A program made the translations under genes and the position numbers. Below are positions 1 to 5,947 of a stretch of 22,823 nt of DNA, in pieces. Within the stretch, counting starts at the first letter, position 1, and each line of letters begins with the position of its first letter. Source of the stretch: DATKKK01 sp035542975 (GTDB lineage: Archaea; Thermoproteota; Bathyarchaeia; Bathyarchaeales; Bathycorpusculaceae); assembly GCA_035542975.1 (NCBI GenBank), contig DATKKK010000094.1:1-22823 (forward strand), written 5' to 3'. The notes beneath the pieces were generated by a model. It was given only the letters and a program-made list of their open reading frames with translations, did no database searches and was not told the origin of the DNA.

Positions 1-1
1 T

Positions 2-181
2 TCACGTGACGAGTTTCTGGCAGAGGCAACAAGATTGTATGAGAAGTATATGCCGAGAGAAAACGCTGAAAGCACGGCTCAAGGCATGTACCAGATAACC
101 CATGGAGTTGAAATCATAGTGAATCCAGAACGCATCGTATCATTTGACTACCGCAAAGATACCACGTATCCGACTGCTTGA
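2..181 (+). CDS. C-terminal end of an unrecognised protein (cut by window edge)
   Basis: An open frame runs in from the left edge and stops at TGA (179-181), giving 59 C-terminal residues. It begins with an amphipathic helix-like stretch rich in Glu, Lys and Arg (DEFLAEATRLYEKYMP). A short strand-like segment follows (GVEIIVNPERIVSFDY), and the end is polar. The composition looks like real cytosolic coding sequence. I do not recognise the family, and the start and most of the protein lie outside the window. It converges on the minus-strand transglutaminase-like gene, with a 176-nt gap between the two stop codons. Confidence 0.5.
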   Translation, partial: SRDEFLAEATRLYEKYMPRENAESTAQGMYQITHGVEIIVNPERIVSFDYRKDTTYPTA

Positions 182-357
182 AGACCACATAAAAAGCAAC
201 TCGATTCATCATTCAACTATAACTTTTCCGCGTGTCTATGATCCAAGCAAAGAGCACACTGCAAACCGTAACAAACTATCCAAGCAAAACAACCCCGTCT
301 TCTGAACTGTGAAACGACAAAGAAGATGAAAGAAGCAGGAAAGAAAATACGTTGAAC
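182..357. other. convergent intergenic spacer
   Basis: This is a 176-nt gap between two convergent stop codons. I see no ORF, tRNA or strong hairpin in it. Its one notable content is a copy of the 20-bp TTCA..CTATAACTTTTCCGC motif (212-231), which elsewhere in this window sits upstream of genes. Confidence 0.5.
212..231 (-). repeat. 20-bp promoter-like motif, copy 1 (orphan position)
   Basis: The plus strand reads TTCAACTATAACTTTTCCGC. Three near-identical copies occur at 2375-2394, 3327-3346 and 3862-3881. On the minus strand the motif resembles a BRE plus TATA pair (GCGGAAAAGTTATAG). The other copies lie upstream of minus-strand starts, but this one points into the 3' end of a plus-strand gene with no minus-strand gene after it. 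It could be a relic, an antisense promoter or part of a dispersed repeat. Confidence 0.5.
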
Positions 358-1182
358 TTAACGCCTAGGTCTCAACCTGATCACGAAAATTATTATAAAA
401 AAGACTATGGCTATGATCGTGCCTAGAATGTCCAAATCATTCGAACTTGAATTCGGCTGAAACCCCTGAGGGTTGCTAACGAATTGTGAAGAATTCGTAA
501 TCGGATAAGCGATCCACCCGCCTTCTTCATAGTCGTCCGGAGTCCAACCCAGAGGATTTGAGCTGCCCGTCGCTTCAACCCATATCCAACCAGTACCCTT
601 CCCGTCACCAATATCCCAATATTTGTTTGCGTTCGAAAACTCTGGAAGCCAAATCAACAACGCAGCATGATCAGTCGCGTCAATCACCGCAGCATCAAAA
701 CCTGCACCCACATAGATTGTACCGCAAAGAAAAGCCATGTCTTCACAATCACCAGGGGCTTTGACACCAGTAGTTTGGTTGAAAGCATGTGCAAACTCAT
801 CAGCGTTCTGCGCCCACTCGTCCTGAGCAACGCCATTTCTAATGAAGGTGTCGCTGTCGTAAGCATAGTAAGTCCACGTTTGAACGTACTTCAGAATGGC
901 AACTGCTCTATCAGTCTTGCTCTGATAGTTGTTCTGAAACCATTCGCCTATGCTATAAGCCAGTTCCTTGTTACCGCCAAGCGTCTCATACGCAAGGTTG
1001 GGCAAATACCCTGGAAGACTTCCGTCAGATCCTGCGTCATTCCTATCTATTCCCCAGTTGTCATACCAGTCACCATACTTCTGCTGAAAGCTTGACGCTG
1101 GAAGCGCGCTGACTTTAGCGATCAAAGCAACAGCTGAAGTAGAGAGAAGTAAGAATAGGATGAGGTATCGCGTACACTTCAT
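358..1182 (-). CDS. secreted, membrane-anchored transglutaminase-like protein
   Basis: The 274-residue product has a signal peptide (about residues 1-27, hydrophobic LILFLLLSTSAVALIA), an extracytoplasmic domain and a C-terminal membrane helix (about 251-270) ending in basic RLRPRR. It is therefore probably anchored outside the membrane. The domain carries a transglutaminase-like (papain-fold) triad pattern: Cys146 in GDCEDMA, His172 in TDHAALL and an acidic residue, Glu203, in WVEATG. Such domains act as cysteine peptidases or amide-processing enzymes; the substrate cannot be read from sequence. The ATG at 1182 is preferred because GAGG lies 7 nt upstream. The longer GTG start at 1203 would overlap the upstream gene by 8 nt and has no good Shine-Dalgarno. 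It follows the DUF350-like gene closely (13-nt gap) and is likely co-transcribed with it. Confidence 0.72.
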   Translation of the reverse strand: MKCTRYLILFLLLSTSAVALIAKVSALPASSFQQKYGDWYDNWGIDRNDAGSDGSLPGYLPNLAYETLGGNKELAYSIGEWFQNNYQSKTDRAVAILKYVQTWTYYAYDSDTFIRNGVAQDEWAQNADEFAHAFNQTTGVKAPGDCEDMAFLCGTIYVGAGFDAAVIDATDHAALLIWLPEFSNANKYWDIGDGKGTGWIWVEATGSSNPLGWTPDDYEEGGWIAYPITNSSQFVSNPQGFQPNSSSNDLDILGTIIAIVFFIIIFVIRLRPRR

Positions 1183-1195
1183 TTGTTTTCCTCGT

Positions 1196-1678
1196 CTATC
1201 CACCTATCGGAACAATCAGGCTCGCAAGCATTATTAGCCCCAAAAAGATTTCGTAGCAGAGCATGAAGACTCCAACTGCTACAGGATGCTTGTTGATGTC
1301 GTCCAGCTCAATACCGAAAAGCCTGAATTTGTCAAAGACCAAGTAGAATAGACCACCGAAGAGCAGGCTTACGAAGAAGCTAAGCACAACAATAAGAGTT
1401 CTCTGCACATTGAAGTAGGAGCCAATAGTCACTGACTGCGAAAAAAAGAATGGTCCATCCATCGAACCATACACGACCAAACCAGCATAAACAAAAAAAC
1501 CGCCAACAAAAAGACTGGTTGCTAGAGGATGCCCCTTGATGCTTTCAAACTCTTTAATTTTCGGCGTCAAAGCCGCCATACTCCTGATTCCAATAAACCC
1601 AATGAAAAGACAGATTAAGCTCGAAATCAAAGCTCGGACAAACCACAGACCTAAAGATGTCAGTAACTCACCAGCCAT
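1196..1678 (-). CDS. four-helix membrane protein, DUF350-like
   Basis: This 160-residue integral membrane protein has four predicted helices arranged as two similar halves. Each half has a loop of the form IKGHPLATSLFVGG (first) or INKHPVAVGVFMLC (second), followed by a hydrophobic helix. That internal duplication and the polar-HP-A-hydrophobic pattern resemble the DUF350 (UPF0719) family, whose biochemical role is not established. It starts at ATG 1678 with GAGGAG 6 nt upstream. A TATA-like element lies about 40 nt upstream (1712-1729). It is the first gene of a probable two-gene operon with the secreted transglutaminase-like protein. The family assignment rests on pattern only; another small duplicated membrane family is possible. 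Confidence 0.6.
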   Translation of the reverse strand: MAGELLTSLGLWFVRALISSLICLFIGFIGIRSMAALTPKIKEFESIKGHPLATSLFVGGFFVYAGLVVYGSMDGPFFFSQSVTIGSYFNVQRTLIVVLSFFVSLLFGGLFYLVFDKFRLFGIELDDINKHPVAVGVFMLCYEIFLGLIMLASLIVPIGG

Positions 1679-1711
1679 ATCAATCTCCTCATGAAAGAAT
1701 AGTTAGGCAAC

Positions 1712-1729
1712 GAATATAACTTTTTCAGT
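1712..1729 (-). promoter_or_regulatory. BRE/TATA promoter of the DUF350-like operon
   Basis: The minus strand reads CTGAAAAAGTTATATTCG. This is an A-rich BRE-like part followed by TTATAT, ending about 35 nt before the ATG at 1678. It shares the GAAAA-GTTATA core with the 20-bp motif upstream of the three neighbouring enzymes but lacks the GCGG and TGAA flanks. Confidence 0.5.
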
Positions 1730-1752
1730 GTTCACCACGACAGAAAAGAAAG

Positions 1753-2340
1753 CTACTCGCCATCTCGTTCCAGAAGTCTAACCCCAACGTCAAAAGCCTG
1801 CTTCATCTTTACCTCGTCGCTTTTGGCACTGCCCAACTCGTTGTCATCATGAGCATACGAAACAGTCTCCACAAGCTCAATATTCGCCCAGAAGAAAAAA
1901 CCCTTAACAGTTGCCAAAATCGTATCTAGTTCTTGCTCTTTACCCGAAACGACAACGAACACACCCTTCTTCGGCTTCTTCAATCGCCGTTCAAAACCAA
2001 ACGTGCCATCAGCCTTCTCAACATAAGGCATCAGACAATTTGATCGATCAATCATCAACTTAACCTGAGCGCTCACAGTGTCAAAGTAAACAGGAGAACC
2101 CAACACAACAGCATCACAATTCTCCAGAACGTCGTAAACTTGTTCCATATCATCTTTGAAAAGACAATGCTCAGGGTTAGGATCAACCCCGCAACTCTGA
2201 CACGGCTTAATATTCAAATCATTCAGATAGAGCTTACACGTTTCCGCACCTTTAGAAGCCGCACCCTTCAAAACCTCAGAAACAAGCAAATCTACACTCC
2301 CATTCTTACAAGGACTGCCAACAATCCCGCGCACCTTCAA
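1753..2340 (-). CDS. flavodoxin-fold NAD(P)H:FMN reductase-type flavoprotein
   Basis: The 195-residue product has the flavodoxin-like fold of NADPH-dependent FMN reductases. It shows the N-terminal strand and phosphate-binding loop GIVGSPCKNGS, a Cys pair (C47-x2-C50, then C59) before DDM, and the FMN-contacting AVVLGSPVYF segment with SAQVKLMIDR. Relatives are iron-sulfur flavoproteins and WrbA-like reductases. The canonical iron-sulfur flavoprotein motif needs four closely spaced Cys, but only three are visible here, so a normal [4Fe-4S] cluster is doubtful. The TTG at 2340 is chosen because GAGGTG sits 6 nt upstream and the protein then begins as the family does (KVRGIVGSP). A TTG at 2358 is open but precedes that ribosome site. 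Its upstream region carries motif copy 2. Role: probable redox reduction of quinones, flavins or small electrophiles (inferred). Confidence 0.8.
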   Translation of the reverse strand: MKVRGIVGSPCKNGSVDLLVSEVLKGAASKGAETCKLYLNDLNIKPCQSCGVDPNPEHCLFKDDMEQVYDVLENCDAVVLGSPVYFDTVSAQVKLMIDRSNCLMPYVEKADGTFGFERRLKKPKKGVFVVVSGKEQELDTILATVKGFFFWANIELVETVSYAHDDNELGSAKSDEVKMKQAFDVGVRLLERDGE

Positions 2341-2374
2341 AGTAAACACCTCAAACAAAAACCAATAGAACTGG

Positions 2375-2394
2375 TTCAGCTAAAACTTTTACGC
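2375..2394 (-). promoter_or_regulatory. 20-bp motif, copy 2, upstream of the flavoprotein
   Basis: The plus strand reads TTCAGCTAAAACTTTTACGC. On the minus strand, a BRE-like GTAAAAG precedes a TATA-like element about 41-48 nt ahead of the TTG start at 2340, a normal archaeal promoter distance. It matches copy 3 on both sides of the core (GGTTCAGCTA, then CGCACTA). Confidence 0.5.
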
Positions 2395-2422
2395 ACTAGT
2401 TAGCGTCGGTGTCCGCAGGGTT

Positions 2423-3238
2423 TTATCTTGCTTTCTTGTCTTTGGACGGGGTTCTCTTTAACCAAGATACTATTCTGTCTGCTAATTGACCACTGACGTT
2501 TGTAAATGAGTGGTCTGTGTCAAAGATTTCTATCTGAACTTGTTTGGCTTCATGCCTTTGCAAGGCTCTATAGAGAGGCAATATGTGATGCTCTACTGTG
2601 TTTTCTTGATCACGCCATCCACCGATTATCAGAATATCCTTGTTAGATAATGCTTCGGCATGCTTTACCAAATCGTATTTGTCGATGTCTGCAAATACAT
2701 CGGCAAACAACTCCTCAGCAGGCAGGCTACTGAAACCAGAATCAGATATGCCTTGGTCTACCATCTTCAAAATTGCTTGTTTGAATTCATCGCTTTGTTT
2801 CATCATTCTTGCCACTTCACTAAGGCTGCCTCCAGCAATGTAAACTACTCTTTTTATGCTAGGGTCGGTAAGTGAACTCAACAAAGCCATACCGCCACCA
2901 TAGCTGTACCCTATAACTGTAATATTTGAAGCGTCAACGTCAAACTCTCGAACAGCAAAACTGGATTTCAAATAGCGTATGGCTGAGGTTACATCCTCCA
3001 ACGAATTCGCAATCGTGAACAATCCTTCGCTTCCCCATGTACCACGGTAATTAAAGGCAAGGGCACTAAACTCTTCTTTTATCAATCTCTCGCCAAGCCC
3101 AATCACATCTAAGTTGTTTCCAGGAAATCCATGGCAAAGAATAGCCGTTGGCGATGGTTCGACTCCAGAGGCTTGATAGAAAATTGCGTGGATATTCGCA
3201 CCTTTGCTTTTGAATGCTACTGGAATTGGTTTCTTCAT
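2423..3238 (-). CDS. alpha/beta hydrolase (serine esterase/peptidase-like)
   Basis: This 271-residue alpha/beta hydrolase has the usual motifs in order: oxyanion-hole HGFPG (36-40), FNYRGTWGSEG (63-72), nucleophile elbow GYSYGG with Ser112, acid Asp210 in GGWRDQE and catalytic His243 in DTDHSF. The overall form resembles the dienelactone-hydrolase/acyl-peptidase-like group of small cytosolic hydrolases. The substrate is unknown. It starts at ATG 3238 with only a weak GTGATG ribosome site 4 nt upstream. A copy of the 20-bp motif lies about 90 nt upstream, further than for the neighbouring genes. A TATA-like GTTAAAAACC lies closer, near 3270. It belongs to a run of three unrelated small metabolic or stress-type enzymes on the minus strand. 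Confidence 0.85.
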   Translation of the reverse strand: MKKPIPVAFKSKGANIHAIFYQASGVEPSPTAILCHGFPGNNLDVIGLGERLIKEEFSALAFNYRGTWGSEGLFTIANSLEDVTSAIRYLKSSFAVREFDVDASNITVIGYSYGGGMALLSSLTDPSIKRVVYIAGGSLSEVARMMKQSDEFKQAILKMVDQGISDSGFSSLPAEELFADVFADIDKYDLVKHAEALSNKDILIIGGWRDQENTVEHHILPLYRALQRHEAKQVQIEIFDTDHSFTNVSGQLADRIVSWLKRTPSKDKKAR

Positions 3239-3326
3239 CTGCCATCACATAACTATCTATCTTCAAATGGTTTTTAACAGTTATAGAAGAATAACGTACT
3301 AAATCCACACGATAATGTCTTTTAGG

Positions 3327-3346
3327 TTCAGCTATGACTTTTCCGC
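3327..3346 (-). promoter_or_regulatory. 20-bp motif, copy 3, upstream of the hydrolase
   Basis: The plus strand reads TTCAGCTATGACTTTTCCGC, with GG before and ACTA after, as in copy 2. It lies about 90 nt before the hydrolase ATG (3238), just past the 3' end of the SnoaL-like gene (stop at 3398). If it is a promoter, the hydrolase would have a leader of about 60-70 nt. Confidence 0.4.
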
Positions 3347-3397
3347 ACTATCGTCGTCGTCAGTTGATTGGACTAAATTTCAGTTCAACAACCAATT

Positions 3398-3826
3398 TTA
3401 CGGACTCTTAGGTGGAAAAAGACCGAGTTGTGCCAATGATGCAAGGTTGTCCCAGGTTATCCATAGTTCAGCGAACTTACCGTCACGGACTCGAAAAACG
3501 CCTCCTACATCAAGTTGCATTCTCTTGTTCGAGGGCGGAAAAGGACCCATCTTGCCTTTCTGGGTCCCTTCATACCTGAGCCAAAAAGCAACTAAATCGC
3601 CTTCAGCTACGACAAGTTCAGCCGTCTGGAGAGAATCTGGAAAAGTAGCATTATCCATTTTCAGATATTCAATGAATTGCTCTCGGCTCTTGATTACGAC
3701 ATCTGGGGTGGCTTGGCAATGGCGAACGAAGTCGGGAGCAAGAAGTTCTCGGACAGCATCAAAATTTCTGGTGTTAAGGGCTTCTCCAAAACGATTGAAG
3801 AGTGATTTGTTCTCTTCTAATGACAT
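3398..3826 (-). CDS. SnoaL-like (NTF2-fold) protein
   Basis: The 142-residue product has the shape of SnoaL-like polyketide cyclase/ester cyclase relatives in the NTF2-like fold. It opens with a helical segment (ENKSLFNRFGEALNTRNFDA), then VRELLAPDFVRHC, a helix around EQFIEYLKM, and strands with VAFWLRYEGTQKG and a C-terminal VFRVRDGKFAELWITWD. That last motif is typical of the family. Members are small cytosolic enzymes or ligand-binding proteins; no substrate can be assigned. ATG 3826 is preferred over ATG 3847 because AGAGGAAG sits about 9 nt upstream of it, inside the longer frame. Motif copy 4 lies 36-55 nt upstream. The context suggests a detoxification or secondary-metabolism role shared with the hydrolase and flavoprotein (inference only). 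Confidence 0.75.
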   Translation of the reverse strand: MSLEENKSLFNRFGEALNTRNFDAVRELLAPDFVRHCQATPDVVIKSREQFIEYLKMDNATFPDSLQTAELVVAEGDLVAFWLRYEGTQKGKMGPFPPSNKRMQLDVGGVFRVRDGKFAELWITWDNLASLAQLGLFPPKSP

Positions 3827-3861
3827 AGAAGACAATCTTCCTCTCATTTGGTTATGTTCAG

Positions 3862-3881
3862 TTCACCTATAACTTTTCCGC
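3862..3881 (-). promoter_or_regulatory. 20-bp motif, copy 4, upstream of the SnoaL-like gene
   Basis: The plus strand reads TTCACCTATAACTTTTCCGC. On the minus strand a BRE-like GCGGAAAAG is followed by TTATAG, about 42 nt before the ATG at 3826. This fits an archaeal promoter, and it is the copy closest to the orphan at 212-231 over the CTATAACTTTTCCGC core. Confidence 0.5.
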
Positions 3882-3893
3882 ATTTCCAAAACC

Positions 3894-3986
3894 ATATTTG
3901 AAGCCTAATATCTATTCATTGCAAAAAACCTATAGGGGGTAGGTCAGTATTGGTCGTTTTTCACGCTAAACAAACATTGAAAACCC
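3894..3986 (-). repeat. dispersed noncoding repeat, unit 1, copy A
   Basis: This 93-nt segment matches the reverse complement of 21217-21308. By hand alignment there are about 11 substitutions and one 1-nt gap (roughly 87% identity). It contains an ACCTA..TAGGT inverted repeat around a C-rich 7-nt loop. Read on the minus strand, the inverted repeat is followed by a T run, so it looks like a hairpin/terminator in the sense direction of the upstream tRNA-binding-protein gene. The loop varies while the stem is unchanged in both copies. Confidence 0.75.
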
Positions 3987-3993
3987 AAATAGA

Positions 3994-4042
3994 AATTATG
4001 GCAGGGTAGGCTCGCATTGACTGCTTTCCACACCAAACCATC
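3994..4042 (-). repeat. degenerate middle copy of the repeat core
   Basis: GGGTAGG, then CATTGACTGCTTTCCACACC on the plus strand, lines up with the second half of unit 1 (GGGTAGG, then TATTGGTCGTTTTTCACGCT). Of 25 aligned bases after the core, 15 match, and many differences are transitions. It lies 68 nt from the core of unit 1. Confidence 0.4.
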
Positions 4043-4135
4043 CACACGCAACTAGTCACCTACTGAGACCTCCCTTCAATCTCGCCAAACTAAGCACTAC
4101 TCAACAAAAAGGAGGAATCCACCAACAAGCCACAA

Positions 4136-4182
4136 TTCAACCTATAAATAAGGGAGGGAGTAGGTATCGCTGAGCAAGCCTC
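4136..4182 (-). repeat. dispersed noncoding repeat, unit 2, copy A
   Basis: This 47-nt segment starts TTCAACCTATA and ends GCAAGCCTC on the plus strand. It matches the reverse complement of 21323-21368: 26 of the first 29 bases and all of the last 9 agree, with a variable middle. It also shares the GxGTAGG core with unit 1. It begins 8 nt after the end of the tRNA-binding-protein gene in that gene's sense direction. Confidence 0.65.
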
Positions 4183-4189
4183 CTGCCCT

Positions 4190-4516
4190 CTAGTGTATTT
4201 TGCTTCCTTCCGCAATATCTCGTTCAGGCTGCAATATCACAACGTTGCCCTTATCGTCTTCCGCCGCAAAAATCATACACTGCGACTCCACACCCATCAT
4301 CTTACGTCTCTGCAAATTCAAAATAAACGCACACTTCCTCCCAACCAAACTCTCAGGCTTGTAATACTGCAAAAGTCCCGCAACCGCCTGACGCTTCTCA
4401 CTCCCAAAATCCACAACCATTCTAATCAAATTCCGCGAACCTGAAATCTGGCTTGCTTCCAGAATCTTGCCAACACGCAAATCCAACTTTTGAAACTCCT
4501 CAAACGAAATCTCCAT
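4190..4516 (-). CDS. tRNA-binding OB-fold protein (MetRS beta/Arc1p-EMAPII-like)
   Basis: This 108-residue stand-alone tRNA-binding domain corresponds to the C-terminal domain of bacterial methionyl-tRNA synthetase. Many archaea encode it as a separate 'MetG beta' protein. It has FEEFQKLDLRVGKILEA (family signature near residues 6-21), strands around RMVVDFGSEKRQAVAGL, YYKPESLVGRKC, and the LNLQRRKMMGVESQCMIFAA block. Its expected role is binding tRNA as a dimer, possibly assisting an aminoacyl-tRNA synthetase. ATG 4516 is chosen since GGTGGAG lies 6 nt upstream; a GTG at 4528 is an alternative. It is the last gene of the minus-strand cluster, 41 nt after the HD hydrolase stop. Repeat array A follows immediately. 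Confidence 0.85.
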   Translation of the reverse strand: MEISFEEFQKLDLRVGKILEASQISGSRNLIRMVVDFGSEKRQAVAGLLQYYKPESLVGRKCAFILNLQRRKMMGVESQCMIFAAEDDKGNVVILQPERDIAEGSKIH

Positions 4517-4557
4517 GCTATACTCCACCTTTCCTTTTCTTCTTGTGTAAATCCGTT

Positions 4558-5241
4558 TTAAGTTTTATGCGTTTCTCTCGCACGTTTCATCTTCTTGAAC
4601 GCCTTCCTCACGCCATCTTCACCTTCGACCGACTTCGCTTGGATAATCTCGAACGCTTCCTTCGAAGTCAAACCAAACAACTCCTGCCCAACAGCCTTCC
4701 GCATCAAAAACGACGCCGCATCCAAAACCTCACCGTTCAACCTCGAATCAACAAAATCCGCCAAATGACAAACCAACGCCTCAACCGAATGAGGCCTAAT
4801 CAACCCATACTCACCATGCGCCGCAGCAACCGCATGAACCACCTCCAACGAAAAACCCCTCCGAACAAGCTCCGCAACAATAAGCGACTGATGATCCAAA
4901 AAATCCGCCAAACGCCTCGAAGCATACGTAGCAGGCTTGAAAACATCATGCAACAAAACCGCCGCAACCACAATGTCACTGTTCACTTTTCCATGATAAA
5001 CCCTCTCCACACAATCACACAACGCAAGAGCCAAACTAGCCGTAGAAACAACATGCTCAACATACCCACCCGCATAACAATGATGATGGGACAACCCAGC
5101 AGGCGAAACCTCAAAAGCCGCACCAGAAAACCTCTCGCCACCAACCTCAAATGTTGGATTCTCCAACAAATCAACAACCTTTCTCCGAAGGTTTCTATCA
5201 TGAATCTCGTTCGCTAAAGCCTTAAGCTTCAAATTAAGCAA
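4558..5241 (-). CDS. HD-domain phosphohydrolase
   Basis: This 227-residue HD-superfamily protein shows the metal-binding pattern in order: His63 in GYVEHV, His98-Asp99 in LLHDVFK, His117 in LDHQSL, His142 in AAHGEYG and Asp162 in HLADFVD. The HD fold is preceded by about 50 residues containing PAGLSHHH. HD proteins of this size in archaea include phosphodiesterases such as MptB (dihydroneopterin cyclic phosphate hydrolysis) and uncharacterised nuclease-like hydrolases. I cannot choose between them. The start is TTG at 5241 with GGGTGA 7 nt upstream. An ATG just before it runs into a stop. The sense strand is strongly G/T-rich, like its neighbours. It lies between endonuclease V and the tRNA-binding protein in one direction, suggesting an operon. 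Confidence 0.8.
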   Translation of the reverse strand: MLNLKLKALANEIHDRNLRRKVVDLLENPTFEVGGERFSGAAFEVSPAGLSHHHCYAGGYVEHVVSTASLALALCDCVERVYHGKVNSDIVVAAVLLHDVFKPATYASRRLADFLDHQSLIVAELVRRGFSLEVVHAVAAAHGEYGLIRPHSVEALVCHLADFVDSRLNGEVLDAASFLMRKAVGQELFGLTSKEAFEIIQAKSVEGEDGVRKAFKKMKRARETHKT

Positions 5242-5278
5242 CTGGCATTCACCCAGCTATCTGTTGATGCATAAACCG

Positions 5279-5947
5279 TTATTTGATTTTCCTCTTTTCA
5301 CAACCCGCAATCTCATGCGCCATCAAAATCGGCTCAGGAACACGATTACCAACTATGCAATGCCTAACAATCTCAACAGCCTTCTCCAACGAAACCATGT
5401 GACCAACACTAACATAAACAGGCTTACACCCGGCCTTCGTCGAAACAACCGCACCAACAACCTCACCCTTATCCTTCAAAAAAGAAAAGCCCCCGCCAAC
5501 TTCCACATCTTCCACCTCACCGATCAACATGCTCTTCGCAACCCCAATCGTAGGCTTGTTAATAACAATGCCCAGATGACTCGCAAACCCGCAACGAAAA
5601 GGATGCGCAAAACCCTGCCCATCAACAAGAAAAACATCAGGAGACACCCAGAGCTTCTTAATCCCAAGAACCACAGGCGGGACTTCCCTGAAAGAAAGCA
5701 GCGTAGGAATATACGGAAAACGAGTCGCGCAAACTACTACCTGCGCTTCCACAACCTTGAGCGAATCATAATCCAACACCGCAACAGCGCCAACCGATTT
5801 ATTTCCTGAATAAGCAACATCAACACCTGCCACAAGCCTAATTCTTTCAGGCAACCTGTCTTCCAAAATTATTCGCTTAGACAACTGCAACTGCGTTCTG
5901 TGCGCTTTAGCAACAGAAAACACGCGCTTACTACCAATCTTATCCAT
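5279..5947 (-). CDS. nfi: endonuclease V (deoxyinosine/inosine 3'-endonuclease)
   Basis: The 222-residue product has the full endonuclease V signature: Asp43 in VAGVDVAY, Tyr80 in FPYIPTLLSFRE with Glu88, Asp109 in DVFLVDGQGFAHPFRCG and Lys138 in IGVAKS. These are the expected metal and substrate residues. The enzyme cuts the second phosphodiester bond 3' of hypoxanthine, starting repair of deaminated adenine; some homologs prefer inosine in RNA. The start is the ATG at 5947, which overlaps the translin stop in ATGGATAA (5940-5947), implying translational coupling. A longer frame starting at 5992 would lie well inside translin and is rejected. Length is normal for the family. Confidence 0.93.
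   Translation of the reverse strand: MDKIGSKRVFSVAKAHRTQLQLSKRIILEDRLPERIRLVAGVDVAYSGNKSVGAVAVLDYDSLKVVEAQVVVCATRFPYIPTLLSFREVPPVVLGIKKLWVSPDVFLVDGQGFAHPFRCGFASHLGIVINKPTIGVAKSMLIGEVEDVEVGGGFSFLKDKGEVVGAVVSTKAGCKPVYVSVGHMVSLEKAVEIVRHCIVGNRVPEPILMAHEIAGCEKRKIK

Larger units (their letters stand above)
3848..4189. other. 342-nt noncoding region holding repeat array A
   Basis: There is no ORF here. The region lies between the stop of the tRNA-binding protein gene (4190) and the start of the SnoaL-like gene. It contains motif copy 4 and a repeat array with a GGGTAGG core near 3937-3943, 4004-4010 and 4158-4164 on the plus strand. The middle copy is degenerate. It also has an AAGGAGG run (4110s) with no start codon after it. 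Confidence 0.7.

Noticed and set aside
667..1095. Plus-strand ORF (142 codons) opposite the transglutaminase-like gene
   Set aside because: The opposite frame has a signal peptide, catalytic motifs and a membrane helix; this one shows no recognisable domain and no ribosome site.
3315..3872. Plus-strand ORF (185 codons) opposite the SnoaL-like gene
   Set aside because: Ser-rich antisense product without domain features. It also runs through promoter motif copies 3 and 4.
3894..4182. CRISPR array
   Set aside because: Units are long, diverged and too few, with no constant direct repeat or unique spacers, and no cas genes nearby.
4453..5217. Long plus-strand ORF (254 codons) opposite the HD hydrolase gene
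   Set aside because: It is the antisense of a clear HD-domain gene. Its product is low-complexity Arg/Asn/Gln/Thr-rich, caused by the A/C-rich plus strand.
5264..5809. Plus-strand ORF (181 codons) opposite endonuclease V
   Set aside because: Antisense shadow of a gene with all catalytic motifs; the product has the same compositional artefact.
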